Positions 52,499 through 61,190 of a stretch of 64,000 nt of DNA are shown here, piece by piece. Source of the stretch: Ruminococcaceae bacterium UBA3215. Lineage in GTDB: Bacteria; Bacillota; Clostridia; Oscillospirales; Ruminococcaceae. Within the stretch, counting starts at the first letter, position 1. Each line of letters begins with the position of its first letter. The notes under the pieces are model-generated. The model had not been told where the DNA came from and made no database searches. It saw nothing but the letters and a program-made list of their open reading frames with translations. The position numbers and the translations under genes are program-made. The stretch is from positions 85,365 through 149,364 of the forward strand of contig DEWH01000013.1 of assembly GCA_002363155.1 (NCBI GenBank). Reading direction: 5' to 3'.

Positions 52499-53722
52499 TT
52501 ATTCCGGGATTTTTTCTAAAGATTCTGCTACTGCAAATATAAGCTCATTCTGAGACTTTATAACATCGGCGGTAAGCTCCTCATCATCACAAGAGTAGAC
52601 ATAAAAATTCAGATAGCAGTATCTGTCGTCATCTGTATATTTGGCAGCGTTTATTTCGGCATAATTCTTGTGATTCAGAGACTCAACAAGCACTAATTCC
52701 GAACCATTCAATTTATAATCATACAAATATTCGCCGTCATCATAGCTGAAGCTGTTCAGATATTCTGTTACCGAGCTGTCGGTGAATTCGCCGATATCCG
52801 GTCTTTTATCATCTTTAACATAACCGGTACTGAATCCGAGTACATATTTCTTTCCGTTATACTCAAACATCATATTACGGTCAGTAAGTCTCTTCGGAAT
52901 AGAATATTTTACCTTTCCTGCCCTTAATGTGTTTTCTTCGATTTCTATAAGTTCGTCGGTATCCTCTCTTATATCGCGCATTATACCGGAAACTACCCCG
53001 TTGTCAAGATCAAGAAAGACCGTGTATGAACAGCCCGAAACATTTACATAATCTCCGAAGTAGTTTATATAAACATAGTCCTTAATATATTTTCTCGAAT
53101 TAAGCTCATCGATTTGCGGCTCACCCCATTTTTCGTCAAGCTCGGCTATTGTCGAGCCTATCCTGATACCGCCGGGACAGATAACGTTCTCCTTAATAGG
53201 CACATCATCAATATCTAAATCTGTGAGGAACTTGTTCTCATTTTTGTCATAATTGTGGATTGTTTTTTGGAACGTATATCCATCGACATCAAATTTTATA
53301 TCCGAGAAGTAGCCCTTGCTGATGACCCTCGCCGCAGGATCCTTTCCGTCCGAGAGAACTGCGCCACTTTCAAAAAACTCTTTCGCACTTATCGGGAATG
53401 TGAATACGGTATTTCCGAGTTGGAGCTTTCCGGAATACATATCGGCATTAAGTATCTCGTCCGTAGGAACGATCTCTTTTATCGTTTCCTCTTCCGCCGC
53501 TGTCGTTTCCTTTGTCTCGTCTTTCGCAAGCTCGTCCTTTATTGCGCTTGCCGCTTCGTTAAAGTCCTTGTCTCCCATTTCCTCTTTGAGAGCGTTTGCA
53601 GCCTGTGCGATCTCGTTGTCTGCCGTACTTTTGGTACTGCTGCCGGAGCCGCAGGCGGAAACGCCTATAACGACTGCAAGAAGTGCCGCCAGTGCGGAAA
53701 GCTTTGTTTTGGTTGTTTTCAT
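52499..53722 (-). CDS. Lipoprotein of unknown function
   Basis: The start at 53722 (MKTTKTKLSALAALLAV) follows GGAGG; the longer frame is rejected. The 407-residue precursor has a lipid-modified Cys in GVSAC and a Lys/Glu-rich helical linker (ALKEEMGDKDFNEAASAIKD) to about residue 90. The rest is a beta-rich extracellular region with two related halves, one around FTFPISAKEFFESGA and one around KYVLGFSTGYV, as in Firmicute surface proteins with repeated beta modules. Function unknown. Expression is probably controlled by its long structured leader. Confidence 0.8.
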   Translation of the reverse strand: MKTTKTKLSALAALLAVVIGVSACGSGSSTKSTADNEIAQAANALKEEMGDKDFNEAASAIKDELAKDETKETTAAEEETIKEIVPTDEILNADMYSGKLQLGNTVFTFPISAKEFFESGAVLSDGKDPAARVISKGYFSDIKFDVDGYTFQKTIHNYDKNENKFLTDLDIDDVPIKENVICPGGIRIGSTIAELDEKWGEPQIDELNSRKYIKDYVYINYFGDYVNVSGCSYTVFLDLDNGVVSGIMRDIREDTDELIEIEENTLRAGKVKYSIPKRLTDRNMMFEYNGKKYVLGFSTGYVKDDKRPDIGEFTDSSVTEYLNSFSYDDGEYLYDYKLNGSELVLVESLNHKNYAEINAAKYTDDDRYCYLNFYVYSCDDEELTADVIKSQNELIFAVAESLEKIPE

Positions 53723-53929
53723 GGTTTGTACCTCCGTTAAATGTACTTTTTCGGCTGAAACAAAAAGTGCGCAGCAATAAGCCGCGCACCTGTAAACGAT
53801 ACGGGACAAATTGCTGCTACACAAATGAATCAACCTATCATCAATAAAAGGTCTAAGAAAGCCCGCACATTTACCGAAAGGTATAGTACGACCTTACTAT
53901 TGATGATATTCATTTGATGTAGCAAGTAC
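53723..53929 (-). promoter_or_regulatory. Structured leader with terminator and possible antiterminator (candidate riboswitch or attenuator)
   Basis: From the predicted transcription start near 53924 the leader forms a long imperfect stem (53925-53890 with 53853-53811). It uses ATCATCAATA with its complement, AAATGAAT with ATTCATTT, and GGTC with GACC, and encloses a small TACC/GGTA hairpin. It is followed by an intrinsic terminator at 53789-53762, 40 bases before the gene. GCAGCAAT at the end of the long stem (53817-53810) is complementary to ATTGCTGC in the terminator (53778-53771), so the two folds can exclude each other. I recognise no known riboswitch class. Confidence 0.6.
53762..53789 (-). 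terminator. Intrinsic terminator inside the lipoprotein leader
   Basis: On the minus strand GTGCGCGGC pairs with GCTGCGCAC (one GU pair) around a five-base loop and is followed by TTTTTG. It stands between the promoter at 53930-53958 and the lipoprotein start, not after a gene, which indicates premature termination. Confidence 0.85.
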
Positions 53930-53958
53930 ATTATAGCATATCTGTCACAAAAATGCAA
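53930..53958 (-). promoter_or_regulatory. Promoter of the lipoprotein gene
   Basis: On the minus strand TTGCAT (53958-53953) and TATAAT (53935-53930) are 17 bases apart, with a TG extension before the -10 box. The start site would fall near 53924, at the first base of the long leader stem. Confidence 0.8.
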
Positions 53959-53962
53959 GCAT

Positions 53963-53994
53963 AAAAAAGGATCCCGCCGAAATAAGCGGGATCC
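53963..53994 (-). terminator. Terminator of the SGNH hydrolase gene
   Basis: On the minus strand GGATCCCGC pairs with GCGGGATCC and is followed by six T residues. Confidence 0.92.
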
Positions 53995-54013
53995 CGGATA
54001 TTATTCTGTCTAA

Positions 54014-55387
54014 TCACTTTGTCAGCGCAAGCGCGGAGATCAACACTACCGCCTTTTCGCCGGTATGAACGGAGATCTCGACCGTATGCGTGCCGCACTC
54101 GTCGAAATCTATGATCTCTTCCGCTTCGACATAGCTGCCCCAGCCGCCCTTGAAATCGCTGTTTATAGTCTTTACTGTCTCGCCGTCAACGATAACATCG
54201 AATGTACCGCCGTTTGAGGTCATCTTTCCGTAGAACAGACCGATAGACTTTGCTTCGACCTCGAATTTCAGCGGCTCAACTCCCTCGAATGAACCGTCCT
54301 TGGATATTGCTCTCCAGAATCCGCCGAAGTTGCCGAACAGCTCGTCCTGCTTATCCTCCCAGCCGGTCTCATTCACATTCTGCGGGTCTCCCGGTACGAC
54401 GATGTACGCGGTGGAGAACTTATCGCTCTTATATACTTCCGAAAGATCGCTTTCGTGCTCGGTATCTATCGTGTCAAGCTCGTCAAGCACTTTCTGGAGA
54501 TAAGATGTGATTATCTCGGTTAAAACGGAATGTCCGACTGTATTCGGGTGAATGTTGTCGTCCGAGATATCCGTCCACTTGATGTGACCGTTGTCGATAG
54601 CATCGAGTATCGCATCGTGATACGAGATCATCGGGATATCGTAAGCCTTGCACACCTCGCTGTGGTAATCCTGGAAGCTGGTTCCGTCGTCCATTGTCAT
54701 TGCCACGGTAACTATCGCCGGCGCACAGTCTGCTGACCACAGCTTTCTTATAACGCCGTCATAGGAAGCTATATTTCTCTCGGTATGCTCAACGGTGTCG
54801 TTGACGGAGAAGTCGATGAATACGAGATCGGGGTTCTGCGAAAGAACATCACGGTCAGTTCTGAACACGCCTATGTATGAGCCTGTCGCACCTATACCCG
54901 CATTGACGTAGGTGATCTTGGAATCCGGGAACTTCTCCTCCAGCCACTTGGTGGTGAGGTAAGCGTAGCAGGTTGTCGGACCTGCGGAGGAACCCTGTGT
55001 TATGGAACCGCCGAGGTAAGCGACTGTGATAGGCTCACCTGCCTGTGCTTTTTTGAACACCTTTGCAAGACGCGCTCTGTTGCCGTCGATGTAATCGGCA
55101 AGAGCCTTCATTCTGTCGGTTATGCCGCCCTCGATAGTATAGGGCGTATCATCGGGAATAACCTTTTCTTCTGCCGCGGGAGCAGCTTCGGTCTGCTCTG
55201 GTTCTGCCGATGTCTCATCTTCCTTTGAGGCTTCCGTCGCTGCTGCCTCTGTTGCAGCCGGTTCTGTTGCAGCCTGTTCGGTCTGAACTGCGGCAGTTGT
55301 GGAAGCGGGAGCTGTATTTCCGCCGCATGAAGCTGCCGAAACGATCAGCGCGCATATCGTAATTACCGATAATATTCTTTTCTTCAT
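54014..55387 (-). CDS. SGNH/GDSL-family esterase lipoprotein
   Basis: The 457-residue precursor has a lipoprotein signal with Cys21 (SAASC), then a Thr/Ala/Glu linker to about residue 75. The SGNH hydrolase domain has Ser128 in YLGGSITQGSS, NAGIGATGS (Gly block), FSVNDTVEH (Asn block) and the Asp/His pair in DDNIHPNTVGH. The last 130 residues are beta-rich (GSFEGVEPLKFEVEAKSIG) and may bind carbohydrate. It probably removes acetyl groups from plant or host polysaccharides outside the cell. AAGGAAATG-type site precedes the start. Confidence 0.88.
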   Translation of the reverse strand: MKKRILSVITICALIVSAASCGGNTAPASTTAAVQTEQAATEPAATEAAATEASKEDETSAEPEQTEAAPAAEEKVIPDDTPYTIEGGITDRMKALADYIDGNRARLAKVFKKAQAGEPITVAYLGGSITQGSSAGPTTCYAYLTTKWLEEKFPDSKITYVNAGIGATGSYIGVFRTDRDVLSQNPDLVFIDFSVNDTVEHTERNIASYDGVIRKLWSADCAPAIVTVAMTMDDGTSFQDYHSEVCKAYDIPMISYHDAILDAIDNGHIKWTDISDDNIHPNTVGHSVLTEIITSYLQKVLDELDTIDTEHESDLSEVYKSDKFSTAYIVVPGDPQNVNETGWEDKQDELFGNFGGFWRAISKDGSFEGVEPLKFEVEAKSIGLFYGKMTSNGGTFDVIVDGETVKTINSDFKGGWGSYVEAEEIIDFDECGTHTVEISVHTGEKAVVLISALALTK

Positions 55388-55556
55388 AATTTCATTTCCT
55401 TTCTGTACCGCCGTGTAATCGGTATCATATCAGAATATACTATACCATTTTTCACACAAAAAGTCAATAAGCTGAATTTAAAAGAACCGTCGGGACTGAG
55501 TGTCCCAACGGCACTTTCTATCTGTGAAGCGACCAGGCGATCCCGTTTTAACGGTC

Positions 55557-55635
55557 ATTGGTTTAGGGTGTCCAGCCCCCTTTTCCAAAGGGGGCTGGCG
55601 GGTCCGGGCAGCGCCCGGTCTCAAAGCCGTCTCAA
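55557..55635. repeat. Dispersed hairpin repeat, copy C
   Basis: The core CATTGGTTTAGGGTGTCC and the hairpin AGCCCCCTTT/AAAGGGGGCT are identical to copy A, as is GGTCTCAAAG after it (with a one-base change). It lies just after the 3' end of the following minus-strand lipoprotein gene. Confidence 0.88.
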
Positions 55636-55647
55636 GGTCGTCTCAAA

Positions 55648-56535
55648 TTACTGAGCCGCGGAAACGCTTGTGATGTGCGGGTTAGCGCCGTTGTACCAGT
55701 AGAGGAAGCCCTCGAGGTCAACAACATCGCCTGCCTTGAGACCCTTTACAGCTTCGTAAACATCTGTTCCGGGGCCGCAGAGGTAGGACTCAACTGTGAA
55801 TGTGAATTCCTGACCGTCCTTTGTTACCTTGAAGTAAAGGTCGCTGCCGTCCTCGCCGGAACCGTCCCAATTGTAGAGGAAGTTTGCTTCTTTTCCGTCA
55901 GCGTCTGCTATGGGAGCTATTGTCATGCCCTTGAAAGAAACGAATTCGTTCTTGTGGGACTCAAGCTCGTCTGTGCCGAGAAGAGCGGTTACATCTTCAG
56001 CTTCTGCTACGAAGTTTCCGTCCTCGATCTCAAATTCGGCTTCTGTGATCTCTGTCTCGCCGGACCATTCAGCCTTGAAGCCTGTTACCTTGATCTTTGT
56101 ACCGGGAACGAGCTTCTCGTACTCTTCCTGTGAGCAAGGCATATTGTAAAGGAAGTAAGCGCCGTGATCGTCTGTCTGGGTGTAGAAGGAAGCCTGACCT
56201 ACGCCGTTGTCTTCCCACCAGCCCTGCTTTGCCTGAACGTATGTCTCTACGCATACCATTGTGTCAAGCTCTGCTGCGCTGAACTCGTCAAATGACATTA
56301 CTGCTACTTCTTCTGTGCTCTCATTTTCAGCTTCTGTCTCGGAAGCTTCTGTTGCTTCTGCTTCTGTTGTCTCGGGTGCTTCTGTTGCAGCAGCTTCTGT
56401 CGTTGTTGTCTCCGCCGCAGCTGTTGTTTCGGCTGCTGTTGTCGTTGTTGCAGCCGGCTGGTTATTTCCGCCGCAAGAAGCAGCAGATACTACAAGTGCA
56501 GCCATTACGAGTGCCGCCATGATCTTTTTCTTCAT
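55648..56535 (-). CDS. Lipoprotein with Thr/Ala/Glu-rich linker and OB-like domains, unknown
   Basis: The 295-residue precursor has a signal and Cys21 (SAASC) almost identical to those of the SGNH hydrolase next to it. A low-complexity linker runs from residue 25 to about 75. The mature part is beta-rich with two similar segments, VPGTKIKVTGFKAEWSG and LKAGDVVDLEGFLYWYNG, each like the end of an OB-fold. No catalytic motif is seen. Binding to carbohydrate or a surface role is only a guess. GGAGG precedes the ATG. Confidence 0.82.
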   Translation of the reverse strand: MKKKIMAALVMAALVVSAASCGGNNQPAATTTTAAETTAAAETTTTEAAATEAPETTEAEATEASETEAENESTEEVAVMSFDEFSAAELDTMVCVETYVQAKQGWWEDNGVGQASFYTQTDDHGAYFLYNMPCSQEEYEKLVPGTKIKVTGFKAEWSGETEITEAEFEIEDGNFVAEAEDVTALLGTDELESHKNEFVSFKGMTIAPIADADGKEANFLYNWDGSGEDGSDLYFKVTKDGQEFTFTVESYLCGPGTDVYEAVKGLKAGDVVDLEGFLYWYNGANPHITSVSAAQ

Positions 56536-56598
56536 AATCTACCTCCAAAGTGTTTGACGCATTGCATAACGCAATATACTTTTCTGAAACATACCTAT

Positions 56599-56626
56599 AT
56601 TATACACAAAAAAACGTTTTCGTCAA
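56599..56626 (-). promoter_or_regulatory. Promoter of the Thr/Ala/Glu-rich lipoprotein gene
   Basis: On the minus strand TTGACG (56626-56621) and TATAAT (56604-56599) are 16 bases apart, 64 bp before the ATG. Confidence 0.8.
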
Positions 56627-56644
56627 CACTTTTTGACGTATAAA

Positions 56645-56687
56645 ACAAAAAATGACCGCTCATTTTGTAGCTTTTGCTAATGAGCGG
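56645..56687 (-). terminator. Terminator after rseP
   Basis: On the minus strand CCGCTCATT pairs with AATGAGCGG across a 14-base loop and is followed by TCATTTTTT. It ends the hom-to-rseP cluster. Confidence 0.82.
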
Positions 56688-56732
56688 AACATTTTATCAA
56701 AAATTTCATTTAAATTAACCACCTGAAAGGCT

Positions 56733-57812
56733 CTACTGCGTGAAAAGCTTAACAATATCGTTGAAAGATACCACCAGCATCAGCAGCATCAGCGCCGCAA
56801 ATCCTATGAAATGCACCATGCCTTCCTTCTCCGCGGAAATAGGCTTCCTGCGTATCGCCTCGATCAGCAGGAACAGGAATCTCGCGCCGTCAAGCGCCGG
56901 TATCGGCAGCAGATTGAAGATGCCGAGATTGATCGTGATAAGAGCAACCAGCAGCAGGAAAGAATCGAAGCTCATCACCCTTATCGACTGGTCAAGCGCA
57001 GTCGCCATTGTCGTTACCACTCCGATAGGGCCGGACAGGTCATTGAGCCCGTATGTGCCGGTCACAAGGTCTTTCAGAGATATCCATATCAGCCTCGATT
57101 CCGTCATGAACATCTTCCCCGCCGCCGCTGTTACAGTAAGCGGGTTCTTTTCCTCCGGATAGACCTTGAAATCAACGACTACGCGGTAAGAGCCTTCCTT
57201 GTCACCCGCAAAAGCCTGGAAAGGCACTGTGATCGCCTGTCTCTGACCGTCTCGGATAACCGTCATATCGAAGTACGCTGTCGAGGTCTGCTCGTCGAAG
57301 CGCGCGGATTTGTTCTGGAGACAGTAAGAGATGTCCATTGTCGTCCATATCGGCATTCCTGCCATCTCCACTATCTCGTCTCCGATCTGCATTGTCTGCG
57401 ATGAGACCGCCGTATCGTAGAAGTATGATATCTTCGTTGTGGCTATGTCGCCGCCCGCAAGTATGCTAACCGCGCATACCGCAAAGCCGAGTATAAGGTT
57501 CATTACCGCGCCGGCAACTATAACTATCATTCTCTGCCAGACCGGCTTGTTGCGGAAATCGTCCGGGTCATCGCTCTCGAAGTCCTCGCCGAGCTGGACC
57601 GCCCCGCCTATGGGCAGGAGCTTGAATGACCAAAGCGTTGTTTTTGTCCGCTTGCTGAACAGTCTCGGTCCCATTCCTATCGAGAACTCGTATATCTTCA
57701 TGCCGAATGCTTTCGCGGTCAGAAAATGCCCCATTTCGTGTATCAGAATGATAGTAAAGAACACAAGTATCGTTATGAGGACATTAAGAATATTGCTTAA
57801 AACTGATGCCAT
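56733..57812 (-). CDS. rseP: Site-2 zinc metalloprotease RseP (RasP)
   Basis: The 359-residue membrane protease has the zinc site HEMGH at residues 25-29 in the first membrane helix, a PDZ domain near residues 140-210, and the third zinc ligand in NLLPIPALDGARFL near residue 300. It cleaves membrane-bound anti-sigma factors and signal-peptide remnants. It follows dxr by 10 bp, as in many Firmicutes. Confidence 0.96.
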   Translation of the reverse strand: MASVLSNILNVLITILVFFTIILIHEMGHFLTAKAFGMKIYEFSIGMGPRLFSKRTKTTLWSFKLLPIGGAVQLGEDFESDDPDDFRNKPVWQRMIVIVAGAVMNLILGFAVCAVSILAGGDIATTKISYFYDTAVSSQTMQIGDEIVEMAGMPIWTTMDISYCLQNKSARFDEQTSTAYFDMTVIRDGQRQAITVPFQAFAGDKEGSYRVVVDFKVYPEEKNPLTVTAAAGKMFMTESRLIWISLKDLVTGTYGLNDLSGPIGVVTTMATALDQSIRVMSFDSFLLLVALITINLGIFNLLPIPALDGARFLFLLIEAIRRKPISAEKEGMVHFIGFAALMLLMLVVSFNDIVKLFTQ

Positions 57813-57822
57813 TTCTTTCCTT

Positions 57823-58968
57823 TCAGATGTTTCCGTTTATATACTCTCTTGCCGACAAATCGGCTTCCGCAATGGTTTCGAGAGTTACCTCGCCCTTGTA
57901 CGGGACCGCGCCGCAGCATTCGCAGACAAGCTCTCCGATGCGGAAGAACGGTATCTTTCCGTCAAGAAAAGCCGCTACTGCCGCTTCATTGGCGCCGTTG
58001 AGCACAGTCGGTGCGGTACCGCCTTTCGCGATTGCCTTTCTCGCTTCCGCAAGACAAACGAAAGTCTCCTCATCGGCTCTCTCGAATGTCATAGTCCCCA
58101 CATCAAACAGCGAAAGCTTCTTCGAGCAGGACGGCAGGCGCTTCGGATAGGTCACTGCGAACTGTATCGGTATCTTCATATCCGGCACTCCGAGCTGACC
58201 GATCACGGCTCCGTCCTCGTACTCAACTGCCGAATGCAGTATGCTCTGGCGGTGTACAACGACTTCCACCTGCTCCGGTGTCACGCCGAACAGCCTTACC
58301 GCCTCGATAAGCTCAAGCCCCTTGTTCATCAGCGTTGCGCTGTCTGTGGTGATCTTGCGTCCCATGTTCCAGTTCGGGTGATGAAGCGCCTGCTCCATCG
58401 TCACAGAGCGCAGCATATCTTTATTATACCCGAAAAACGGACCTCCCGACGCGGTGAGTATTATTTTTTCAATCTTATTATGCTCATTCCCCATTAATGA
58501 CTGGAAAATCGCGGAATGTTCGCTGTCTATCGGCACGATATCGACATTATTCGCCTTCTCTGCTGCCTTTACAAGCTCTCCGCCGGTAACGAGGGTCTCC
58601 TTGTTCGCAAGTCCTACCCTGTTGTGCGCATTCAGCGCCGCCAGCGTCGGTTCAAGCCCCACCATACCCACAACCGCATTTATCACCATATCGCAGGGTG
58701 CTGCCGCGGTCTCACAGAGAGCGTCTTTCCCGTAAACCACCTTTATATCCGTGTCCGCGAGCCGGGTCTTCAGCTCGCTGTACGCCGTTTCGTCCGTCAT
58801 GCACACGGTCTCCGGTCCGAACTCACGCGCCTGCTCCTCGGCAAGCTTATAGTTCTTATGCGCGGAGAGAGCTTTTATCCTGTATCCGTGCATTCTCGCC
58901 ACATCGAGTGTCTGTGTGCCTATCGAGCCGGTGGAGCCGAGAACGGTGAGAGTTTTGATTTCAATCAT
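57823..58968 (-). CDS. dxr: 1-deoxy-D-xylulose 5-phosphate reductoisomerase
   Basis: Dxr makes 2-C-methyl-D-erythritol 4-phosphate, the committed step of the MEP isoprenoid pathway. The 381-residue protein has the NADPH motif GSTGSIGTQTLD at residues 10-21, IDSEHSAIFQSL, LTASGGPF and HPNWNMGRKITTDSATLMNK. uppS, which uses the isoprenoid product, is three genes upstream in the same cluster. Confidence 0.97.
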   Translation of the reverse strand: MIEIKTLTVLGSTGSIGTQTLDVARMHGYRIKALSAHKNYKLAEEQAREFGPETVCMTDETAYSELKTRLADTDIKVVYGKDALCETAAAPCDMVINAVVGMVGLEPTLAALNAHNRVGLANKETLVTGGELVKAAEKANNVDIVPIDSEHSAIFQSLMGNEHNKIEKIILTASGGPFFGYNKDMLRSVTMEQALHHPNWNMGRKITTDSATLMNKGLELIEAVRLFGVTPEQVEVVVHRQSILHSAVEYEDGAVIGQLGVPDMKIPIQFAVTYPKRLPSCSKKLSLFDVGTMTFERADEETFVCLAEARKAIAKGGTAPTVLNGANEAAVAAFLDGKIPFFRIGELVCECCGAVPYKGEVTLETIAEADLSAREYINGNI

Positions 58969-58989
58969 ATATACCTCCCCGTTAGCTAT

Positions 58990-59469
58990 TTATCCTCTGT
59001 TCCCACGAGTCTTGTTATAACCATTATTATAAGCATCAAACCTGGCAATTGTATTTCTTTCCAACTCATTCAAAGTATTAAATCCGCTTCTATCCAATGC
59101 AATCATTTTTATAGTGAACCTGTTACCGTACTTATAATCTGCATATACATCGCCATTCCCTTTTCCGGTAAAGTGAGAATTCACTCTATTAAAGACATTT
59201 TTCCCCTGCCCCACATAATACATATTCTTTGTTTTATTATGTAATATATATACACCTGCAAAGTTTGAACTAACCTGATTTACTGCATTTGAGCAATTCC
59301 TTAGTACAAAAAATTCTTCAGGAGACAATTCGGAAATATTGCTTAACAAATCATCAATTTGTTTATTTATCCTTTCCCTTTGAACTTTTATTTTGTAAAA
59401 AACAAATATGAATAAAACGATAATAAAGGCAAATGAAATCGAAAATATAATTATTAAAGAAGTCTCCAT
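58990..59469 (-). CDS. Membrane-anchored GIY-YIG nuclease-like protein
   Basis: The 159-residue protein starts with one membrane segment (residues 4-25), a charged helix, and then a GIY-YIG domain: GVY at 72-74, YVG at 85-87, Arg95, Glu137 and Asn152 take the catalytic places, giving a probably active nuclease fold. The gene is far richer in A+T than cdsA and dxr on either side and breaks an otherwise standard gene order, so it looks inserted. Function unknown; a nuclease held at the membrane could act in DNA uptake or defence. Confidence 0.82.
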   Translation of the reverse strand: METSLIIIFSISFAFIIVLFIFVFYKIKVQRERINKQIDDLLSNISELSPEEFFVLRNCSNAVNQVSSNFAGVYILHNKTKNMYYVGQGKNVFNRVNSHFTGKGNGDVYADYKYGNRFTIKMIALDRSGFNTLNELERNTIARFDAYNNGYNKTRGNRG

Positions 59470-59586
59470 TTATATACCTCTCTTATAGCTAAATAACTAT
59501 GCCCAATATCACCAATCAAAATATATTCTTAATTATAAACGCTCCCCGTCAAAATAACGAGGAGACGTTTTACTTCACCATTACTT

Positions 59587-60444
59587 TTATACAGCTATTT
59601 CAATGATCGGGAACGCGAATTTGCAGAGAAGGTAGATGAACGGCGCCACAAAAAGCACGCTGTCGAATCTGTCCATTACCCCGCCGTGTCCCGGAAGTAT
59701 CTCGCTGAAGTCCTTGACTCCGCACTGACGTTTCAGCAGCGACGCGATAAGATCACCCAGCAGTCCGAGGAATGTGGATACAACCGCCGCTGCGATAAGC
59801 ACGGGGATATTTACCGTGAAATGATGTTCTCCGGTGAACAGATAATCCCAAAGCTCGTAGCCGAACCCGATCAGTACGGAAGCTATCACGGCTGTGATAA
59901 GTCCGCCGAAAAAGCCTTCCCATGTTTTCTTCGGGCTGATTTCCGGGCAGAGCTTGTGCTTGCCGAGGAATGTTCCCACAAAATACGCACCGCCGTCAGC
60001 CAGCCATGCCACCGCAAGGGTGAAGATCACAAGGAATATACCGTGATCTCTCCACGCGAAACAGAAGAATGCAAGAGTCGATATCGCAAAGGGTATGCAG
60101 ATAGATATGAACGCGATAAAGCCGAGCTCCTCAAACTTTATCTCGTGATGCCTCATCAGCGTCATTCCGAACAGCAGGATAAGAAACAGGAATGCCACCG
60201 GTATAGCATATACACGCAGGGCATCATAGCAGAAGAACATAGGCAGGAGCGCCGAAAACAGCAGGCTCAGCACCGTTATGCTCCTGTATCTGGTGTACTT
60301 TGCCGCGGACAGAACCTCAAACACCGCCATTATCGAGAGAATGTCAGTCGCAGCCGACATTACATGGGGTGAAAGGCTCCCGAAAAACAATATCAGTATT
60401 GCGACAGGGATACCTATCGCTGCGGTTATCAGCCGCTTTGCCAT
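59587..60444 (-). CDS. cdsA: Phosphatidate cytidylyltransferase
   Basis: CdsA makes CDP-diacylglycerol from CTP and phosphatidate. The 285-residue membrane protein has about eight membrane segments and the C-terminal signature LLGDLIASLLKRQCGVKDFSEI followed by PGHGGVMDRFDS. KTWEGFFGG is also typical. It lies 32 bp after uppS. Confidence 0.97.
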   Translation of the reverse strand: MAKRLITAAIGIPVAILILFFGSLSPHVMSAATDILSIMAVFEVLSAAKYTRYRSITVLSLLFSALLPMFFCYDALRVYAIPVAFLFLILLFGMTLMRHHEIKFEELGFIAFISICIPFAISTLAFFCFAWRDHGIFLVIFTLAVAWLADGGAYFVGTFLGKHKLCPEISPKKTWEGFFGGLITAVIASVLIGFGYELWDYLFTGEHHFTVNIPVLIAAAVVSTFLGLLGDLIASLLKRQCGVKDFSEILPGHGGVMDRFDSVLFVAPFIYLLCKFAFPIIEIAV

Positions 60445-60476
60445 TCTATCATCTCTTTTCTGCGTCCGGCATGAAA

Positions 60477-61169
60477 TTATATACCGCCGAATCTGCGGTT
60501 CCTGCGGGAATACTCCTCTATGGCTCCGTCAAGGTCTTTTTCGCTGAAATCCGGCCACAATACGTCCATAAAAACGTATTCCGCATAAGCCGCCTGCCAG
60601 ATAAGGAAGTTTGAAATACGCTGTTCTCCGCTCGGCCGTATGATAAGGTCAACGTCCGGCAGTCCGGCTGTGTAGAGGTTTCCGCTTATGCTTTCCTCCG
60701 TGAGGGTATCGGGGGCGCTTCCGGCTTTGATAAGCCCTTTTACCGCGTGCAGGATATCGTCCCTTCCGCCGTAATTCACTGCGATATTGCATACCGTACC
60801 GTGATTGCCTGCAGTATCGGCTGTGATCCTCCCGATCTTCTCCCGGAGCGCATCATCAAGGGGAGATGTATCTCCGATAAAACGCATGACCACATCGTCC
60901 TCTTCCATGTCCAGACCTTCGTCAAGATAGTCGGAGAACAGCTTCATTATCGCATTTACTTCCTCTTTCGGGCGCTTCCAGTTTTCAGTCGAGAATGCAT
61001 AGAACGTCACGCACTCGATCCCGAGATCAATGCAATGACGCAGGCATTTTCTGAATGCTTTTGCTCCCTGCACATGACCCGCTGTCCGCGGCAGCAGCCG
61101 CTTTTTCGCCCAGCGCCCGTTGCCGTCCATGATTATCCCGATATGACGGGGAAGTATCTTCTCGTCCAT
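60477..61169 (-). CDS. uppS: Undecaprenyl diphosphate synthase
   Basis: UppS makes the C55 lipid carrier for cell wall synthesis. The 230-residue cis-prenyltransferase has HIGIIMDGNGRWAKKR with the catalytic Asp, FYAFSTENWKRP, and the C-terminal DLIIRPSGEQRISNFLIWQ. It lies between frr and cdsA. Confidence 0.97.
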   Translation of the reverse strand: MDEKILPRHIGIIMDGNGRWAKKRLLPRTAGHVQGAKAFRKCLRHCIDLGIECVTFYAFSTENWKRPKEEVNAIMKLFSDYLDEGLDMEEDDVVMRFIGDTSPLDDALREKIGRITADTAGNHGTVCNIAVNYGGRDDILHAVKGLIKAGSAPDTLTEESISGNLYTAGLPDVDLIIRPSGEQRISNFLIWQAAYAEYVFMDVLWPDFSEKDLDGAIEEYSRRNRRFGGI

Positions 61170-61190
61170 AGCTTACCGTCCCCGCGGCGC

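Noticed and set aside
57439..58497. 352-codon plus-strand open frame
   Set aside because: It is antisense to rseP and dxr and has no start signal or family match.
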